The notes under the pieces: model-generated
What the model was told of the DNA's origin: nothing
Database searches by the model: none
The model's input: the letters and a program-made list of their open reading frames with translations, nothing else
Part shown: positions 28,106-37,125 of the stretch, one piece after another
Position numbering within the stretch: the stretch's first letter is position 1
Layout of the letters: every line of letters begins with the position of its first letter
Source of the DNA: Caldilineaceae bacterium
GTDB lineage: Bacteria; Chloroflexota; Anaerolineae; Caldilineales; Caldilineaceae
Direction of reading: 5' to 3'
NCBI GenBank assembly: GCA_020634755.1
Contig: JACKBC010000009.1
Location: forward strand, 1 to 64,000
DNA length: 64,000 nucleotides
Translations under genes and position numbers: made by a program

Positions 28106-29767
28106 ATGCAGGGAAAATCAAAGATTCTTGGCGTCTTCTTGGTTCTATTAAGCGCCTTTATGTTAAGCGCCTGTGGAGGCGGTAGCACTGGTTCCACATG
28201 GTTCAATCTGCCTTCGATTCCGTTGCGCATTCAGCCGGACGGCACGGCCAAAGTGTTTGGATTTAGCCTTGGCCCCAATCCCATTGTGCCGGCGGCCACG
28301 CTGCAACAATTGCAGGCGGCAAATGTGCAGGAATTGCAGGTACGTATTGGGTACAACGGTATTCATGTCTACGACAACGGGGCCGAATTGCCCTATGTTA
28401 AGTGGGATGAAAGTTCGGTCAATGCGCTGAGCGATGTGCTTAAAAAGTTGCCGCCTGAAATGGGCGTTCCCGGCGACATGATTGCCGGCTATTTGCCCAT
28501 GCTGCGTCAATATGGTCTGGGCGTCACGCTTGATGTACCGGTGGCTGACGGTGAGACCCAGGTCAATGTGCCGCGCTGGACGGGCGAAACGACGGTTACA
28601 GAAGAAGCGGCTGGCGAATCCAGCCTGCCTGCGCTCTCGCTAGGCGGCATTGCGTTTGATGACAGCGGCAATGCTTCTCTATCTGGCGTATCATTGCCTG
28701 GGGTTACCTTGCCGCCCAATGTAATGAGTATACTGAAGTCACTGGGCGCCGAAAATTTGCAGGTGAAAACGCAGCCCAATGGCCTTGACCTCAATCTTAA
28801 CGGGCAGCAACTGCCCAGCATTGCATACGACTCGAGCTCTTTGGATCAGGCCATGAAAGTGGCCGGTGCGTTTTTGGGCGATTCTCCCACCACCGCCATG
28901 CTTGATGATATTGTGCCGCAGCTTCAAGGCGCCGATTTGAATGTGGATGTATCATTTAACGGTGAGCCATCAGGCGAATTTGTGTTGCCTGATCTGGATG
29001 TAACGGTGGGCGACGACGGTTCTCTGACGGCCTTGGGCTTCCCCTTGGGCGCAGGGCTATTGCCGGCAGATGTATTGAGCCAGCTAGAAGCGGCCAATAT
29101 TCAGAATTTGAATGTGGATCTTTCTACCTCTCAGATCAAATTGGGTGTGAATGGCGGCGCTTTGCCGGTGATTAACCTGGGCGAAAACACGCTGGACACT
29201 TTTGTCAACCAAATGGCTGAACCTCTGTTGGGCATGTCGCCAGATGCGCTGAGCGGCAATCTGGGGCTCGTCAAATCGCTAATGGCGGACAAGCCGCTGA
29301 AGCTGAACTTAACGCTACCGGGCGGCCAGCCTAGCACGGGCGAAATTGATACGACGCTCCAGCCGGCCACCGTGGGAGACTTTGCCCCGCCGACCATTCA
29401 CCTGGATGCCACATACGCGGGCGGGAAGTTGGCCGATCTCAGCGGTATTTCGGCAGAGCAGCTGGGTGATTTGGCCTCTTCGTTGCCAGAGTTGCCGGCC
29501 AATGTACAGACAATGCTCCAGAGCATTGGCGCCCAGCAGGTCGAGATTAAAAATGGCGATAATAAGTTGAGCATTTTATTCAACGGCGACGAGTTCATCT
29601 CGCTGGATTATGATGAGCCAACGATTAAACGGCTGTTGGATTTGGCTGGCCCATTCCTGGGCGCAGATTCACCGTTGAACGATCCGGCGCTTTCCGGCAT
29701 CATTAACGATCAGATTCTGCCGCTGGCCCCTGGGTCGGATATTGATATTACATTGAATCTGCAATAG
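28106..29767 (+). CDS. Lipoprotein with four internal repeats, unknown family
   Basis: A 553-aa predicted lipoprotein: basic n-region, hydrophobic stretch and lipobox FMLSAC followed by GGGSTGS. The mature part contains four repeats of about 125 residues. Each has a pattern of the kind LPxxVxxxLxxxxAxNxQxLxV, then a short beta-like unit with NG (DNGAELPYV, LNGQQLPSI, VNGGALPVI, FNGDEFISL), then a helix and a conserved glycine-rich turn. I do not recognise the family. ATG 28106 has AGGAG 8 nt upstream; the frame extends back to 28007 through an 84-bp repeat, which is rejected. A strong terminator follows. It is likely anchored to the membrane's outer face, and its role is unknown. Confidence 0.75.
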   Translation: MQGKSKILGVFLVLLSAFMLSACGGGSTGSTWFNLPSIPLRIQPDGTAKVFGFSLGPNPIVPAATLQQLQAANVQELQVRIGYNGIHVYDNGAELPYVKWDESSVNALSDVLKKLPPEMGVPGDMIAGYLPMLRQYGLGVTLDVPVADGETQVNVPRWTGETTVTEEAAGESSLPALSLGGIAFDDSGNASLSGVSLPGVTLPPNVMSILKSLGAENLQVKTQPNGLDLNLNGQQLPSIAYDSSSLDQAMKVAGAFLGDSPTTAMLDDIVPQLQGADLNVDVSFNGEPSGEFVLPDLDVTVGDDGSLTALGFPLGAGLLPADVLSQLEAANIQNLNVDLSTSQIKLGVNGGALPVINLGENTLDTFVNQMAEPLLGMSPDALSGNLGLVKSLMADKPLKLNLTLPGGQPSTGEIDTTLQPATVGDFAPPTIHLDATYAGGKLADLSGISAEQLGDLASSLPELPANVQTMLQSIGAQQVEIKNGDNKLSILFNGDEFISLDYDEPTIKRLLDLAGPFLGADSPLNDPALSGIINDQILPLAPGSDIDITLNLQ

Positions 29768-29805
29768 CGCTTGACTCACGCAGCGCCTATACTCCGATAT
29801 GCCAC

Positions 29806-29840
29806 AAAAAGCCGCCTCCGCAGAGGCGGCTTTTTATTTT
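29806..29840 (+). terminator. Intrinsic terminator after the lipoprotein gene
   Basis: AAAAAGCCGCCTC and GAGGCGGCTTTTT flank a four-base loop (CGCA) and run into TTTTTATTTT. Downstream, 29869-29922 holds a separate inverted repeat with arms GTCCCCGGCAC and GTGCCGGGGAC. Otherwise the 408-bp gap to ssrA holds only the ssrA promoter. Confidence 0.92.
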
Positions 29841-30013
29841 GGAGTTCAATAGATCTCATGTGGTTGACGTCCCCGGCACTTTCGACGCGATGACTCTGTA
29901 GACAAAACGAGGTGCCGGGGACATCCGCTGTTGTCAATCACCTGAAATCTCAATGGCCCTACTTGGGTTCTGCGCAAGGCCAAAACACAGACAAAACGCA
30001 AATAGATTTTCCA

Positions 30014-30042
30014 TTTACAATTGTTAAAAAAAGTGCTATACT
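30014..30042 (+). promoter_or_regulatory. Sigma70-type promoter, probably for ssrA
   Basis: TTTACA at 30014-30019 and TATACT at 30037-30042 with a 17-bp spacer, in AT-rich DNA. The predicted start near 30049 gives a 5' leader of about 127 nt before mature tmRNA, which RNase P would remove. Confidence 0.75.
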
Positions 30043-30175
30043 TTGTATACAGTACTTATGCAAGCTAGCGTGAGAATCGCATGGTAAGCTATATTTGTTT
30101 CCGTGTAATGAAACAAAATCTGTTGAAACAACATGCGATTAAACAAAAGGTCTGCGTAAGTCTTGATTGAATCAT

Positions 30176-30594
30176 GGGGATGAACGGCTTCGACGGGGCA
30201 GGCTGTTCCTTGACTGCAAGCCGTAGAGCGTCGGCTACGTTAAAAAGGCGCAACACATATAAATGCCAAATCAACAGGCAAGGTCTTCAACTTCGGTTTC
30301 GCCCAGGCCGCTCCGGCTGCCTTGGCTGCTTAAGTTAAGCAGACCAATCCTGACCCTCTAATGTAGGGTCACGGCCCGCTTCAGTGGCGCCTGCAGGCTG
30401 GAGCGGATGCCGACATATACTGAGAGGCTGCGATGACTGGACGCCGTTAAGGTCATCTAAGGATCAACGGCTAGCCGACACCGTGAACCCGGTCGCCAGG
30501 GGTCAGTTCGGCAAAACGTAAAATGGTGACTAAGCTTGTAGATGTCTCTGAACGAGTGTTTCGGACGCGGGTTCGATTCCCGCCATCTCCACCA
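30176..30594 (+). ncRNA. ssrA: tmRNA (transfer-messenger RNA)
   Basis: Rescues stalled ribosomes and tags the nascent protein for proteolysis. The 5' end GGGGATG pairs with CATCTCC just before the encoded ACCA at 30591-30594, forming the alanine-type acceptor stem. GATGAACGGCTTCGACGGGG and GGTTCGATTCCCGCC are the standard tmRNA ends. The tag reading frame begins at GCC near 30264 (AKSTGKVF) and ends APAALAA before TAA near 30332, about 22 residues, with the usual protease-recognition ALAA. An in-frame GCA 15 nt earlier could make it 27. Downstream sequence includes TAAGTTAAGCAG and later pseudoknot arms. The protein-coding reading on the other strand is spurious. Confidence 0.96.
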
Positions 30595-30596
30595 CA

Positions 30597-30639
30597 GAAA
30601 ACAAAAGCGACTGTCCATGCGACAGTCGCTTTTGTTTTC
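30597..30639. terminator. Bidirectional terminator after ssrA
   Basis: A 19-bp perfect stem (GAAAACAAAAGCGACTGTC and its complement) with a five-base loop and T/A-rich flanks begins three bases after the tmRNA CCA end. It also faces the end of the convergent aminotransferase gene, so it can serve both. Confidence 0.93.
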
Positions 30640-30710
30640 CTGTTTTGCTCTGCTTCGTGTGCAATCACGTTGCGCCATTATGATAACGGAACGTTGACCA
30701 GTAGACTGCT

Positions 30711-31562
30711 TCACGCCGCGGGCTGGATTTGCCGCTGCACAAACTCATTATAGGCCGCCAAAATTTGACGGCAAATGGGACCTGGTTTCCCGTTGCCAAT
30801 GACCTGTTCGCCTATGCGCACCACGGGCAACAACGCGCGCGATGAACTGCTGATGGCGGCCTCGGTTAGATGGGCCACTTCGTCAACCGTAATGGGCCGC
30901 AATTGCAGCGGAATGCTCAAATGGTCTATCTGTTCCAAAATAATCTGACGCGTAATCCCTTCTAACACCCCCTCATTGGCCGTGTGGACAACCCCGCCCA
31001 GCACCCCATAAAAGTTTGAACTGAGCCCCTCCAGGATTTGGCCTTCTTGGTTTGTCATTAAATACTCATAAGCATCTGTGCGCTGGATGTTTTCGCGCGC
31101 CTTTACAAAATCAGCTGTCTTGACCAGCGGGGATGTGCGCGCCACCCCAGGCGCAAAATCTAGCGCCACGCCTTGTTCATAGAGCGTGGCGGGCGGTGGA
31201 CTGAACGGCGCCAACCCGATTAGAAGCCTGCTTTCCGTTCCCAATTGGTGGGCGGGCTCTGCCAACACATCAATGCGCACCCGCATTTCGGCCCCCGGAA
31301 ACGCGCTGCATACTTGGTCCAATGCTTGGCGTAGCGTCGCTTCGTCCCACGTGTACGTCCAACCCAATGCCCGCATCGAGCGGACCGTGCGCGCCAAATG
31401 ATGATCCAACCACAAAAATTTGTTGTGTTCAAAGGTGCGCAATGAAGAATAGACGCCCAGCGACAGGCCTTCGTATAAATCGGCCAACTCGCTGGCGTTG
31501 GCGGCCACGGGCAACGGCTGCGGCCCGCTGGATGTAACGGCAAAAAGTTGAAGCGACGACAT
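30711..31562 (-). CDS. Class IV PLP-dependent aminotransferase
   Basis: A 283-aa fold-type IV PLP enzyme of the branched-chain aminotransferase / D-amino-acid aminotransferase / aminodeoxychorismate lyase group. Visible features are YEGLSLGVYSSLRTFEHNKFLWLDHHLAR near the start, the lysine region LVKTADFVKARENI near residue 150, and the phosphate-site motif EGLSSNFYGVLGG with GVLEGITRQ. I cannot assign a substrate among branched-chain amino acids, D-alanine or aminodeoxychorismate. It starts at ATG 31562. It is convergent with ssrA and downstream of clpC on the same strand, separated by a repeat-filled 552-bp gap. Confidence 0.85.
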   Translation of the reverse strand: MSSLQLFAVTSSGPQPLPVAANASELADLYEGLSLGVYSSLRTFEHNKFLWLDHHLARTVRSMRALGWTYTWDEATLRQALDQVCSAFPGAEMRVRIDVLAEPAHQLGTESRLLIGLAPFSPPPATLYEQGVALDFAPGVARTSPLVKTADFVKARENIQRTDAYEYLMTNQEGQILEGLSSNFYGVLGGVVHTANEGVLEGITRQIILEQIDHLSIPLQLRPITVDEVAHLTEAAISSSSRALLPVVRIGEQVIGNGKPGPICRQILAAYNEFVQRQIQPAA

Positions 31563-31594
31563 GGTGTACCCCGCGGTGAGATTGGATAAAAAGA

Positions 31595-31723
31595 ATCCTA
31601 TATTTCAGTCGCAGCCGAAATATAGGATCATAGGTAAATTACACGACTCACGCAGCGCCCGTAGATCGACAAGCGTGCATAACAGAGCGGACCTGACAAT
31701 TTTTCCTCGAGGCTTGCGTAAGT
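31595..31723. repeat. AT-rich hairpin plus TACGCA-type repeat in the clpC-aminotransferase gap
   Basis: ATCCTATATTTC at 31595-31606 pairs perfectly with 31617-31628 around a 10-nt loop, close upstream of the aminotransferase start. From about 31645 to 31723 lies a member of the TACGCA-type family (ACTCACGCAGCGCCC at one end, GGCTTGCGTAAGT at the other). No gene is visible in 31563-32114. Confidence 0.65.
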
Positions 31724-31774
31724 TCTAAATTATAGAATTGATTTTTACTGTTGACAAAACAGAGCGTATCCGTA

Positions 31775-31906
31775 AGAAGCTGTCTGAAAAGTCTCGATTG
31801 GGTACAAAACATTCCGGGAAAGGGCCGATTGCGGATGATTTGACCAGAATTTCGTGGCCCTTTCCCGGAATGTGACACGCCTTAATCACCTTTTCAGACA
31901 GCTTCT
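31775..31906. repeat. 132-bp nested inverted-repeat element (MITE-like)
   Basis: The outer arms AGAAGCTGTCTGAAAAG (31775-31791) and CTTTTCAGACAGCTTCT (31890-31906) are perfect 17-bp inverted repeats. Inside, ACATTCCGGGAAAGGGCC (31809-31826) and GGCCCTTTCCCGGAATGT (31856-31873) are perfect 18-bp inverted repeats. There is no coding capacity. The outer arms look like transposon ends, so this may be a non-autonomous element. Confidence 0.85.
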
Positions 31907-31952
31907 AAGAGCGACATTCTTGGCGCCTAAGCTGACGCATAGCGGCTAATTG

Positions 31953-32036
31953 TCAGTACACCGCAATGGTGTTGGCAATCCGGGCGTCGGTCTCGATTGA
32001 TGAATCCGACGCTATGGCTTGCCCTCGCGATCTACT
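31953..32036 (-). repeat. 84-bp palindromic repeat, copy 2 (inverted)
   Basis: The reverse complement begins AGTAGATCGCGAGGGCAAGC and ends GCCAACACCATTGCGGTG plus TACTGA, matching the copy at 55976-56059 over the full 84 bp. An inner stem GCGTCGG/CCGACGC is perfect here. It lies 79 bp beyond the clpC stop. Confidence 0.88.
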
Positions 32037-32114
32037 GATTGTTCTGTTTTGGCGGCTCGTGCTGTATCCATACAGCGCGAGTCGCCAAAACATCATCCAG
32101 TCATTCGGTCATGC

Positions 32115-34616
32115 TTACGCGTCCACATCATCGGCATTGATCGGCAGCTCAACCAAGATTGGCTCCTGCTCGGTAACCTGGAAGATCAGTTTGTTTTCAC
32201 CTTCTGCATCTGGGTCGTAGTCGACCACCACATGATCGCCGGTTTTGTAGTCGCCCTTGAGCAATCCCTTGCTCAGTTCATTTTCCACGCGGCGCTGCAA
32301 CAGGCGGCGCAACGGACGGGCGCCATATGTCGGGTCAAACCCCACCTCAGAGAGATGGGTGGCGGCGGCTTCGGTCAATTCGACCGTAAAGCCCAGCTCC
32401 TCCAGCCGCTCTTGAATATCTTTCATCAGCAGCATGACGATTTGGCGGATTTCATTCTTGTTCAGGCTGTCGAATACAATGGTTTCGTCAATGCGATTGA
32501 GAAACTCGGGCCGGAAGAGCCGCTTAAGCTGATTGCTGTATTCACCCGATGTATAGTTGCTCTCATCAAACTCGGGTGTGGCAAAGCCCAGCGGACCGCG
32601 CTTGACCGCCTCGGCGCCTACGTTGCTCGTCATAATAATGACGGTGTTGCGGAAGTCGACCACGCGCCCTTGGCCATCGGTCAGCCGCCCGTCATCCATA
32701 ATCTGCAACAGGCTGTTCCACACTTCTGGATGCGCCTTTTCTACCTCATCAAACAGGATGACGCGATAGGGGCGGCGGCGCACCTGTTCGGTCAATTGGC
32801 CCCCCTGATCGTAGCCCACGTAGCCGGGAGGGGCGCCAAAGAGGCGGCTCACCGTGTGCGGCTCCCGATATTCACTCATGTCAATGCGCAACAGCGACTC
32901 ATCGTCGTCAAACATAAATTGCGCCAGCGCCTTGGCCAATTCGGTTTTGCCCACGCCGGTCGGCCCCAAGAACAGGAATGTACCAATGGGGCGCCGCGGA
33001 TCCTTGAGGCCGCTGCGGGCGCGACGGATGGCGTCGCTGACCGCCACCACGGCCTGCTCTTGCCCCACAATGCGCTCACGCAGATGTTCTTCCATGTGCA
33101 GCAGCTTCTCAGACTCGGTTTGCAACAGGCTGGTCATGGGAATGCCCGTCCAGGAGCTGATGACGGCAGCAATGTCATCGGCCGCCACAATATCGTCTAG
33201 ATTCGAAGCCACGCGCCACTCGGTCACTTCGTTCTTAAATTCTTCCTCCAGGCGCATACGTTCGGCCTTGAATTTGGCCGCATCTTCATATTCGCGGGCC
33301 GCCCACGCACCTTCTTCTTGCTCCAAAAGTTCATTGAGCTGCGCCTTTTTCTGCTTCAGCAGCGGCGGCATGGAATAGATGGCCACGCGCAGCTTGGCCG
33401 CGGCTTCGTCCATCAAGTCAATGGCTTTATCGGGCAGGCGGCGGTCGGTCACGTAGCGATGACTTAACTTGACCGCTTCGACCAGCGCGTCATCTTCAAA
33501 GGTGACGCTGTGGTGTTCTTCATACCGCGTGCGCAACCCGCGCAAGATTTCGATGCTGTCTTCAATGTTGGGCTCATCCACATAGACGGGCGCAAAACGC
33601 CGTTCCAAGGCGGAATCTCGCTCAATGTGCTGGCGATACTCATCCAACGTGGTGGCGCCGATACACTGCAATTCACCACGGGCAAGGGCCGGCTTGAGCA
33701 TATTGCTGGCATCCAGCGCGCCGGCCGCATTGCCCGCCCCCACCACTGTGTGCAGCTCATCAATAAAGAGGATGATCTCACCATCACTGCGCTGCACTTC
33801 CTCAATGGCTGCTTTCAGACGTTCTTCAAATTCACCACGGAAACGGGTGCCGGCCAGCATGGCGCCCATGTCTAACGAAATGACCCGTTTGCCCATCAGG
33901 GGTTCGGGCACGTCGTTTTCCACAATGCGTTGGGCCAGGCCTTCTACAATGGCAGTCTTGCCCACACCGGCCTCGCCAATGAGCACCGGGTTGTTTTTGG
34001 TGCGTCGGGAAAGAACTTGCAGCACGCGCAACACTTCGGCATCGCGGCCAATAACCGGGTCCAGCTTGCCTTCGGCAGCCGCCGTAGTTAAATCGCGGCT
34101 GAATTTTTCCAACACGCGGTATTTGCTCTCGGCGCTGGGCTCGGTGACGCGTTTGCCGTCGCGCAGCTCGTTGATGGCGTCGTACACGCGCTCTTTGGTT
34201 ATGCTGGCTTCGCGCAGAATGTTGGCGCTGGGCGTGTTGCGTTCGCTGGCGATCGCCAAGAAAATATGCTCGGTGCTAATGTATTCATCTTTTAGCTTCA
34301 TGGCCTCTTCGTTGGCCAGATCCATCACGCGCTTGAGGCGCGGGGTAATAAACACCTGGGCCTGCGGCGCGTTGCCGTATGGGTTGGCATTGGATTTGGG
34401 CGCGCTATCCAGAATGGTTTCCAGCTTGCTGGCGATCACCTCAACGGGCGCTTCCAACTTTTCCAAAATTCGAGGGATCACCCCTTCCGGCTGCTCTAAC
34501 AGCGCCAGGAACATATGCTCCGTATCCACCTGTACGTGCTTGTAGCGTTGCAGGATTTCGTAGGCCCGCATGGCGGCTTCTTGCGCTTTTTCGGTAAATC
34601 GGTCAAACCTCATCAT
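32115..34616 (-). CDS. clpC: ATP-dependent Clp protease ATP-binding subunit ClpC
   Basis: An 833-aa HSP100 unfoldase that feeds substrates to ClpP. The N-terminal double Clp repeat (residues 1-145) is followed by AAA+ domain 1 with Walker A GEAGVGKT, and a short middle domain with a UVR-like stretch (REYEDAAKFKAERMRLEEEF). AAA+ domain 2 has Walker A GPTGVGKT, FLNRIDETIVF and the C-terminal TYGARPLRRLLQR. The short middle domain separates ClpC from ClpB. ATG 34616 and 34613 are adjacent, and AAGG lies about 13 nt upstream. It lies downstream of the ABC-F gene on the same strand. No CIRCE element is visible in the 232-bp gap upstream. Confidence 0.95.
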   Translation of the reverse strand: MMRFDRFTEKAQEAAMRAYEILQRYKHVQVDTEHMFLALLEQPEGVIPRILEKLEAPVEVIASKLETILDSAPKSNANPYGNAPQAQVFITPRLKRVMDLANEEAMKLKDEYISTEHIFLAIASERNTPSANILREASITKERVYDAINELRDGKRVTEPSAESKYRVLEKFSRDLTTAAAEGKLDPVIGRDAEVLRVLQVLSRRTKNNPVLIGEAGVGKTAIVEGLAQRIVENDVPEPLMGKRVISLDMGAMLAGTRFRGEFEERLKAAIEEVQRSDGEIILFIDELHTVVGAGNAAGALDASNMLKPALARGELQCIGATTLDEYRQHIERDSALERRFAPVYVDEPNIEDSIEILRGLRTRYEEHHSVTFEDDALVEAVKLSHRYVTDRRLPDKAIDLMDEAAAKLRVAIYSMPPLLKQKKAQLNELLEQEEGAWAAREYEDAAKFKAERMRLEEEFKNEVTEWRVASNLDDIVAADDIAAVISSWTGIPMTSLLQTESEKLLHMEEHLRERIVGQEQAVVAVSDAIRRARSGLKDPRRPIGTFLFLGPTGVGKTELAKALAQFMFDDDESLLRIDMSEYREPHTVSRLFGAPPGYVGYDQGGQLTEQVRRRPYRVILFDEVEKAHPEVWNSLLQIMDDGRLTDGQGRVVDFRNTVIIMTSNVGAEAVKRGPLGFATPEFDESNYTSGEYSNQLKRLFRPEFLNRIDETIVFDSLNKNEIRQIVMLLMKDIQERLEELGFTVELTEAAATHLSEVGFDPTYGARPLRRLLQRRVENELSKGLLKGDYKTGDHVVVDYDPDAEGENKLIFQVTEQEPILVELPINADDVDA

Positions 34617-34848
34617 AATGTTATTTCTGCCTTATTGTTATTGTTGCGTAACGCTCGTTGACGGGACTGGGGTTATGCAACATCTGCATTCAAAAGAGTA
34701 TCGTCAGTCAAAGGTATTCTGTAATGAGAACCTCACTGGTGATTGTTCAGTTTTACACGTAAATAACGAATAACAGTGTACCAAAGATTCCTAAATATAA
34801 TCTTTCAAATGCAATACAAACGGCGCGATAACATAATGCAAACGTTGA

Positions 34849-36798
34849 CTAAATTTCTGCCAATTCCAGCCAGCGCTCCAGCGCATTTTCCAGCTCGCGC
34901 GCTAACGTTTCCAGCTGGTCTGAAAGCGTTTGCAGACGCACATAGTCGCTGCCGCTGGCGGCCATATCGGCCAGCAGATTCTCCTTGCGCATTTCTAGAT
35001 CGGTAATGTGCGTCTCTAGTCCTTCCAGTTCGCGCTCTTCTTTCCAGCTGCGTTTGCGTGGACGCTCTTTGGTTGCGGTGGGCAGGGGCTTTTCACCAAC
35101 GATGCTGGTCGGCGGCGCACTTTCTGGCGCTTCTGCCTCGCTGCGCAATCGCATGTATGTCTCATAAGGTGAAGGGTAGCGCGGGCCGAGCGTACCATGT
35201 TCATAGCTCACCAGATGATCCACCGTGCGGTCCAGAAAAAAGCGGTCGTGGCTAACCACGACTAAACAGCCGCTAAAGTGATCCAAAAATTCTTCCAGCA
35301 CGCCCAATGTCTGTACGTCCAGATCGTTGGTTGGCTCGTCTAAAAAGAGCACATTGGGCCGATGGATCAGCGTGCGCAGCAGGTAAAGCCGCCGCCGTTC
35401 ACCACCGCTCAAGCTGCCGATGCGGGCGTACTGCATGGGGCGTGGAAAAAGAAACCACTCTAGCATGTGCGCCGCGTCCACCTCTTCACCCGTGCGGTCG
35501 CGGGCGCCGCGGCCCTGCCACTGGTGTATGGCCGTGGCCGTGCGCATGAGCGCCGCTTCCTGCTCGATAAATTCAATCAGCCGCATGTGGTCATCCAGAT
35601 CAATGCTGCGCTGGTCATAGTAGCCCAGTCGCACGGTTTCACCCCACTCAATTTGGCCGGCATCGGGTGCTAGCTTGCCGGCGAGCAGGTTGAGAAAGGT
35701 GCTTTTGCCGGCGCCATTGGGGCCCAGCAGACCAATGCGGTCACCCGGCTCCAGGTGAAAGTCCACGTGGTCCACCACATTCTGTTCGCCATAGCGCTTG
35801 ACCAGCCCACGCGCCGTTAGCGCCTGCTTGCCGAGCCGGCTGCCGGCCAGCGTAATGGCTACCTTCTGTTCGCCACTGTCATAGCTGATCTGCATCAGCT
35901 CTTCAACGCGCTGCTTGCGCGCTTTTTGCTTGGTGCCGCGGGCCGAAGGCGCGCGGCGCACCCATTCCAGCTCGCGTTTGAGCAGCTTTTGGCGCTTCTG
36001 TTCTTCTTCAGCCAAGCGTTCGTGGCGCGCTTCGCGATCTTCCAGATAGTGGCTGTAATTGCCCGCATAGGAGACCAGCTGCCGCCGGTCCAATTCCACA
36101 ATGCGATTAACAACTCGATCCAAAAAGTAGCGGTCATGGGTCACCATGAGCAACGCACCCGGTCCACGATTTTCCGAGGTGGGGCGTTCGGTGGACAGAT
36201 ATTCTTCCAGCCAGGCCACGGTCTCGGCGTCAATATGGTTGGTCGGTTCGTCCAGGATGAGCAGATCGGCGCGGTCAATGAGCGCCCGCGCCAGCGCCAC
36301 CCGCTTGCGCTGCCCACCGGAGAGCGTGCTCACCTGGGCGTGAAAATTAGTGGTGTTGAGCTTGGTGAGAATGGCCTTGGCATTGGCTTCGGCCGCCCAG
36401 CCGCCGGTGCGATCCATTTCGGCGCTCAGTTCAAGCAGCCGCTTTTGCAACATTTCATTGTGTGGCTCTTGCTCTAGGTCGGCGCTGGTCTCTTCATAGT
36501 CGCGCAACAGGCGCATCTGTTCCGAATCGCTGTAAAAAATAGTTTCCAGCACGGTCAGCGCATCGTCCAATTCCGGTTCCTGCGAAAGAAACTCTACGCG
36601 CACATTGCCCGGCCCGTATACGCCGCCGCTGTCTGGCGCTTCCAACCCGGCCACAATGCGCAGCAACGTACTCTTGCCGCTGCCGTTGACGCCGATGAGC
36701 CCAATGCGGTCGCCTTCGTTGATGCGCAGGTGGGCGCCGTCAAAGAGGAGCCGCTCACTAAATTGCTTGGAAAGATTTTCAATGGTAAGAAGGTTCAT
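34849..36798 (-). CDS. ABC-F family ATPase (Uup-like)
   Basis: A 649-aa cytosolic protein with two ABC domains and no membrane segment. Domain 1 has GVNGSGKST, signature LSGGQRKRVALARAL and LDEPTNHID. The linker helix region (RELEWVRRAPSARGTKQKARKQR) is the ABC-F hallmark. Domain 2 has GPNGAGKST, SLSGGERRRLYLL and LDEPTNDLD. A C-terminal region of about 100 residues (RKRSWKEERELEGLETHITDLE and on) is a coiled coil as in Uup, a protein tied to ribosome function and branched-DNA binding. ATG 36798. The exact ABC-F subgroup cannot be fixed without a tree. Confidence 0.9.
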   Translation of the reverse strand: MNLLTIENLSKQFSERLLFDGAHLRINEGDRIGLIGVNGSGKSTLLRIVAGLEAPDSGGVYGPGNVRVEFLSQEPELDDALTVLETIFYSDSEQMRLLRDYEETSADLEQEPHNEMLQKRLLELSAEMDRTGGWAAEANAKAILTKLNTTNFHAQVSTLSGGQRKRVALARALIDRADLLILDEPTNHIDAETVAWLEEYLSTERPTSENRGPGALLMVTHDRYFLDRVVNRIVELDRRQLVSYAGNYSHYLEDREARHERLAEEEQKRQKLLKRELEWVRRAPSARGTKQKARKQRVEELMQISYDSGEQKVAITLAGSRLGKQALTARGLVKRYGEQNVVDHVDFHLEPGDRIGLLGPNGAGKSTFLNLLAGKLAPDAGQIEWGETVRLGYYDQRSIDLDDHMRLIEFIEQEAALMRTATAIHQWQGRGARDRTGEEVDAAHMLEWFLFPRPMQYARIGSLSGGERRRLYLLRTLIHRPNVLFLDEPTNDLDVQTLGVLEEFLDHFSGCLVVVSHDRFFLDRTVDHLVSYEHGTLGPRYPSPYETYMRLRSEAEAPESAPPTSIVGEKPLPTATKERPRKRSWKEERELEGLETHITDLEMRKENLLADMAASGSDYVRLQTLSDQLETLARELENALERWLELAEI

Positions 36799-37125
36799 AA
36801 TAATAGTATATCACTGAGTGCAAGTGGATGGGTATCCACACACGGGGCCATCGCAAACCTTAAAAAAGCAGGGCTAAAATCCGCGGCTGACACGTAGCAG
36901 CTGTCTCAACCGCTTGCCATTTAGCCACTGCGGTGGCTTTTCATTGTGAGCTGCCGGATTTATCCGTTGCGATTACGAAGTTCGCGATGGCCCTATATCC
37001 ACACACGGGGCAAGCGCAAACTATGCATTTCTGGTTGATGCCAGAGACCTGGGCGTTAGTGCTTGCGGCTTGGTGCGCGCAAGCGGCGCTGCGGGATGCC
37101 TGAATAGTTACAAATTGTCAATAAA
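36799..37125. other. Divergent intergenic region
   Basis: A 327-bp gap between divergent genes. It contains two copies of atccacacacggggc followed by a near-identical gcgcaaact/tcgcaaacc, at about 36834 and 36999, but no gene and no clear consensus promoter. Confidence 0.5.

Noticed and set aside
30560..30640. tmRNA 3' end as a phage/island attachment site
   Set aside because: tmRNA 3' ends are common integration targets, but no integrase gene or second copy of the 3' end appears in the window.
30457..30714. 85-codon minus frame over the 3' part of tmRNA
   Set aside because: Antisense to a clearly folded ssrA gene and its terminator.
32019..33200. 393-codon plus-strand frame opposite clpC
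   Set aside because: Antisense shadow of ClpC; composition is that of reversed codons and there is no ribosome site.
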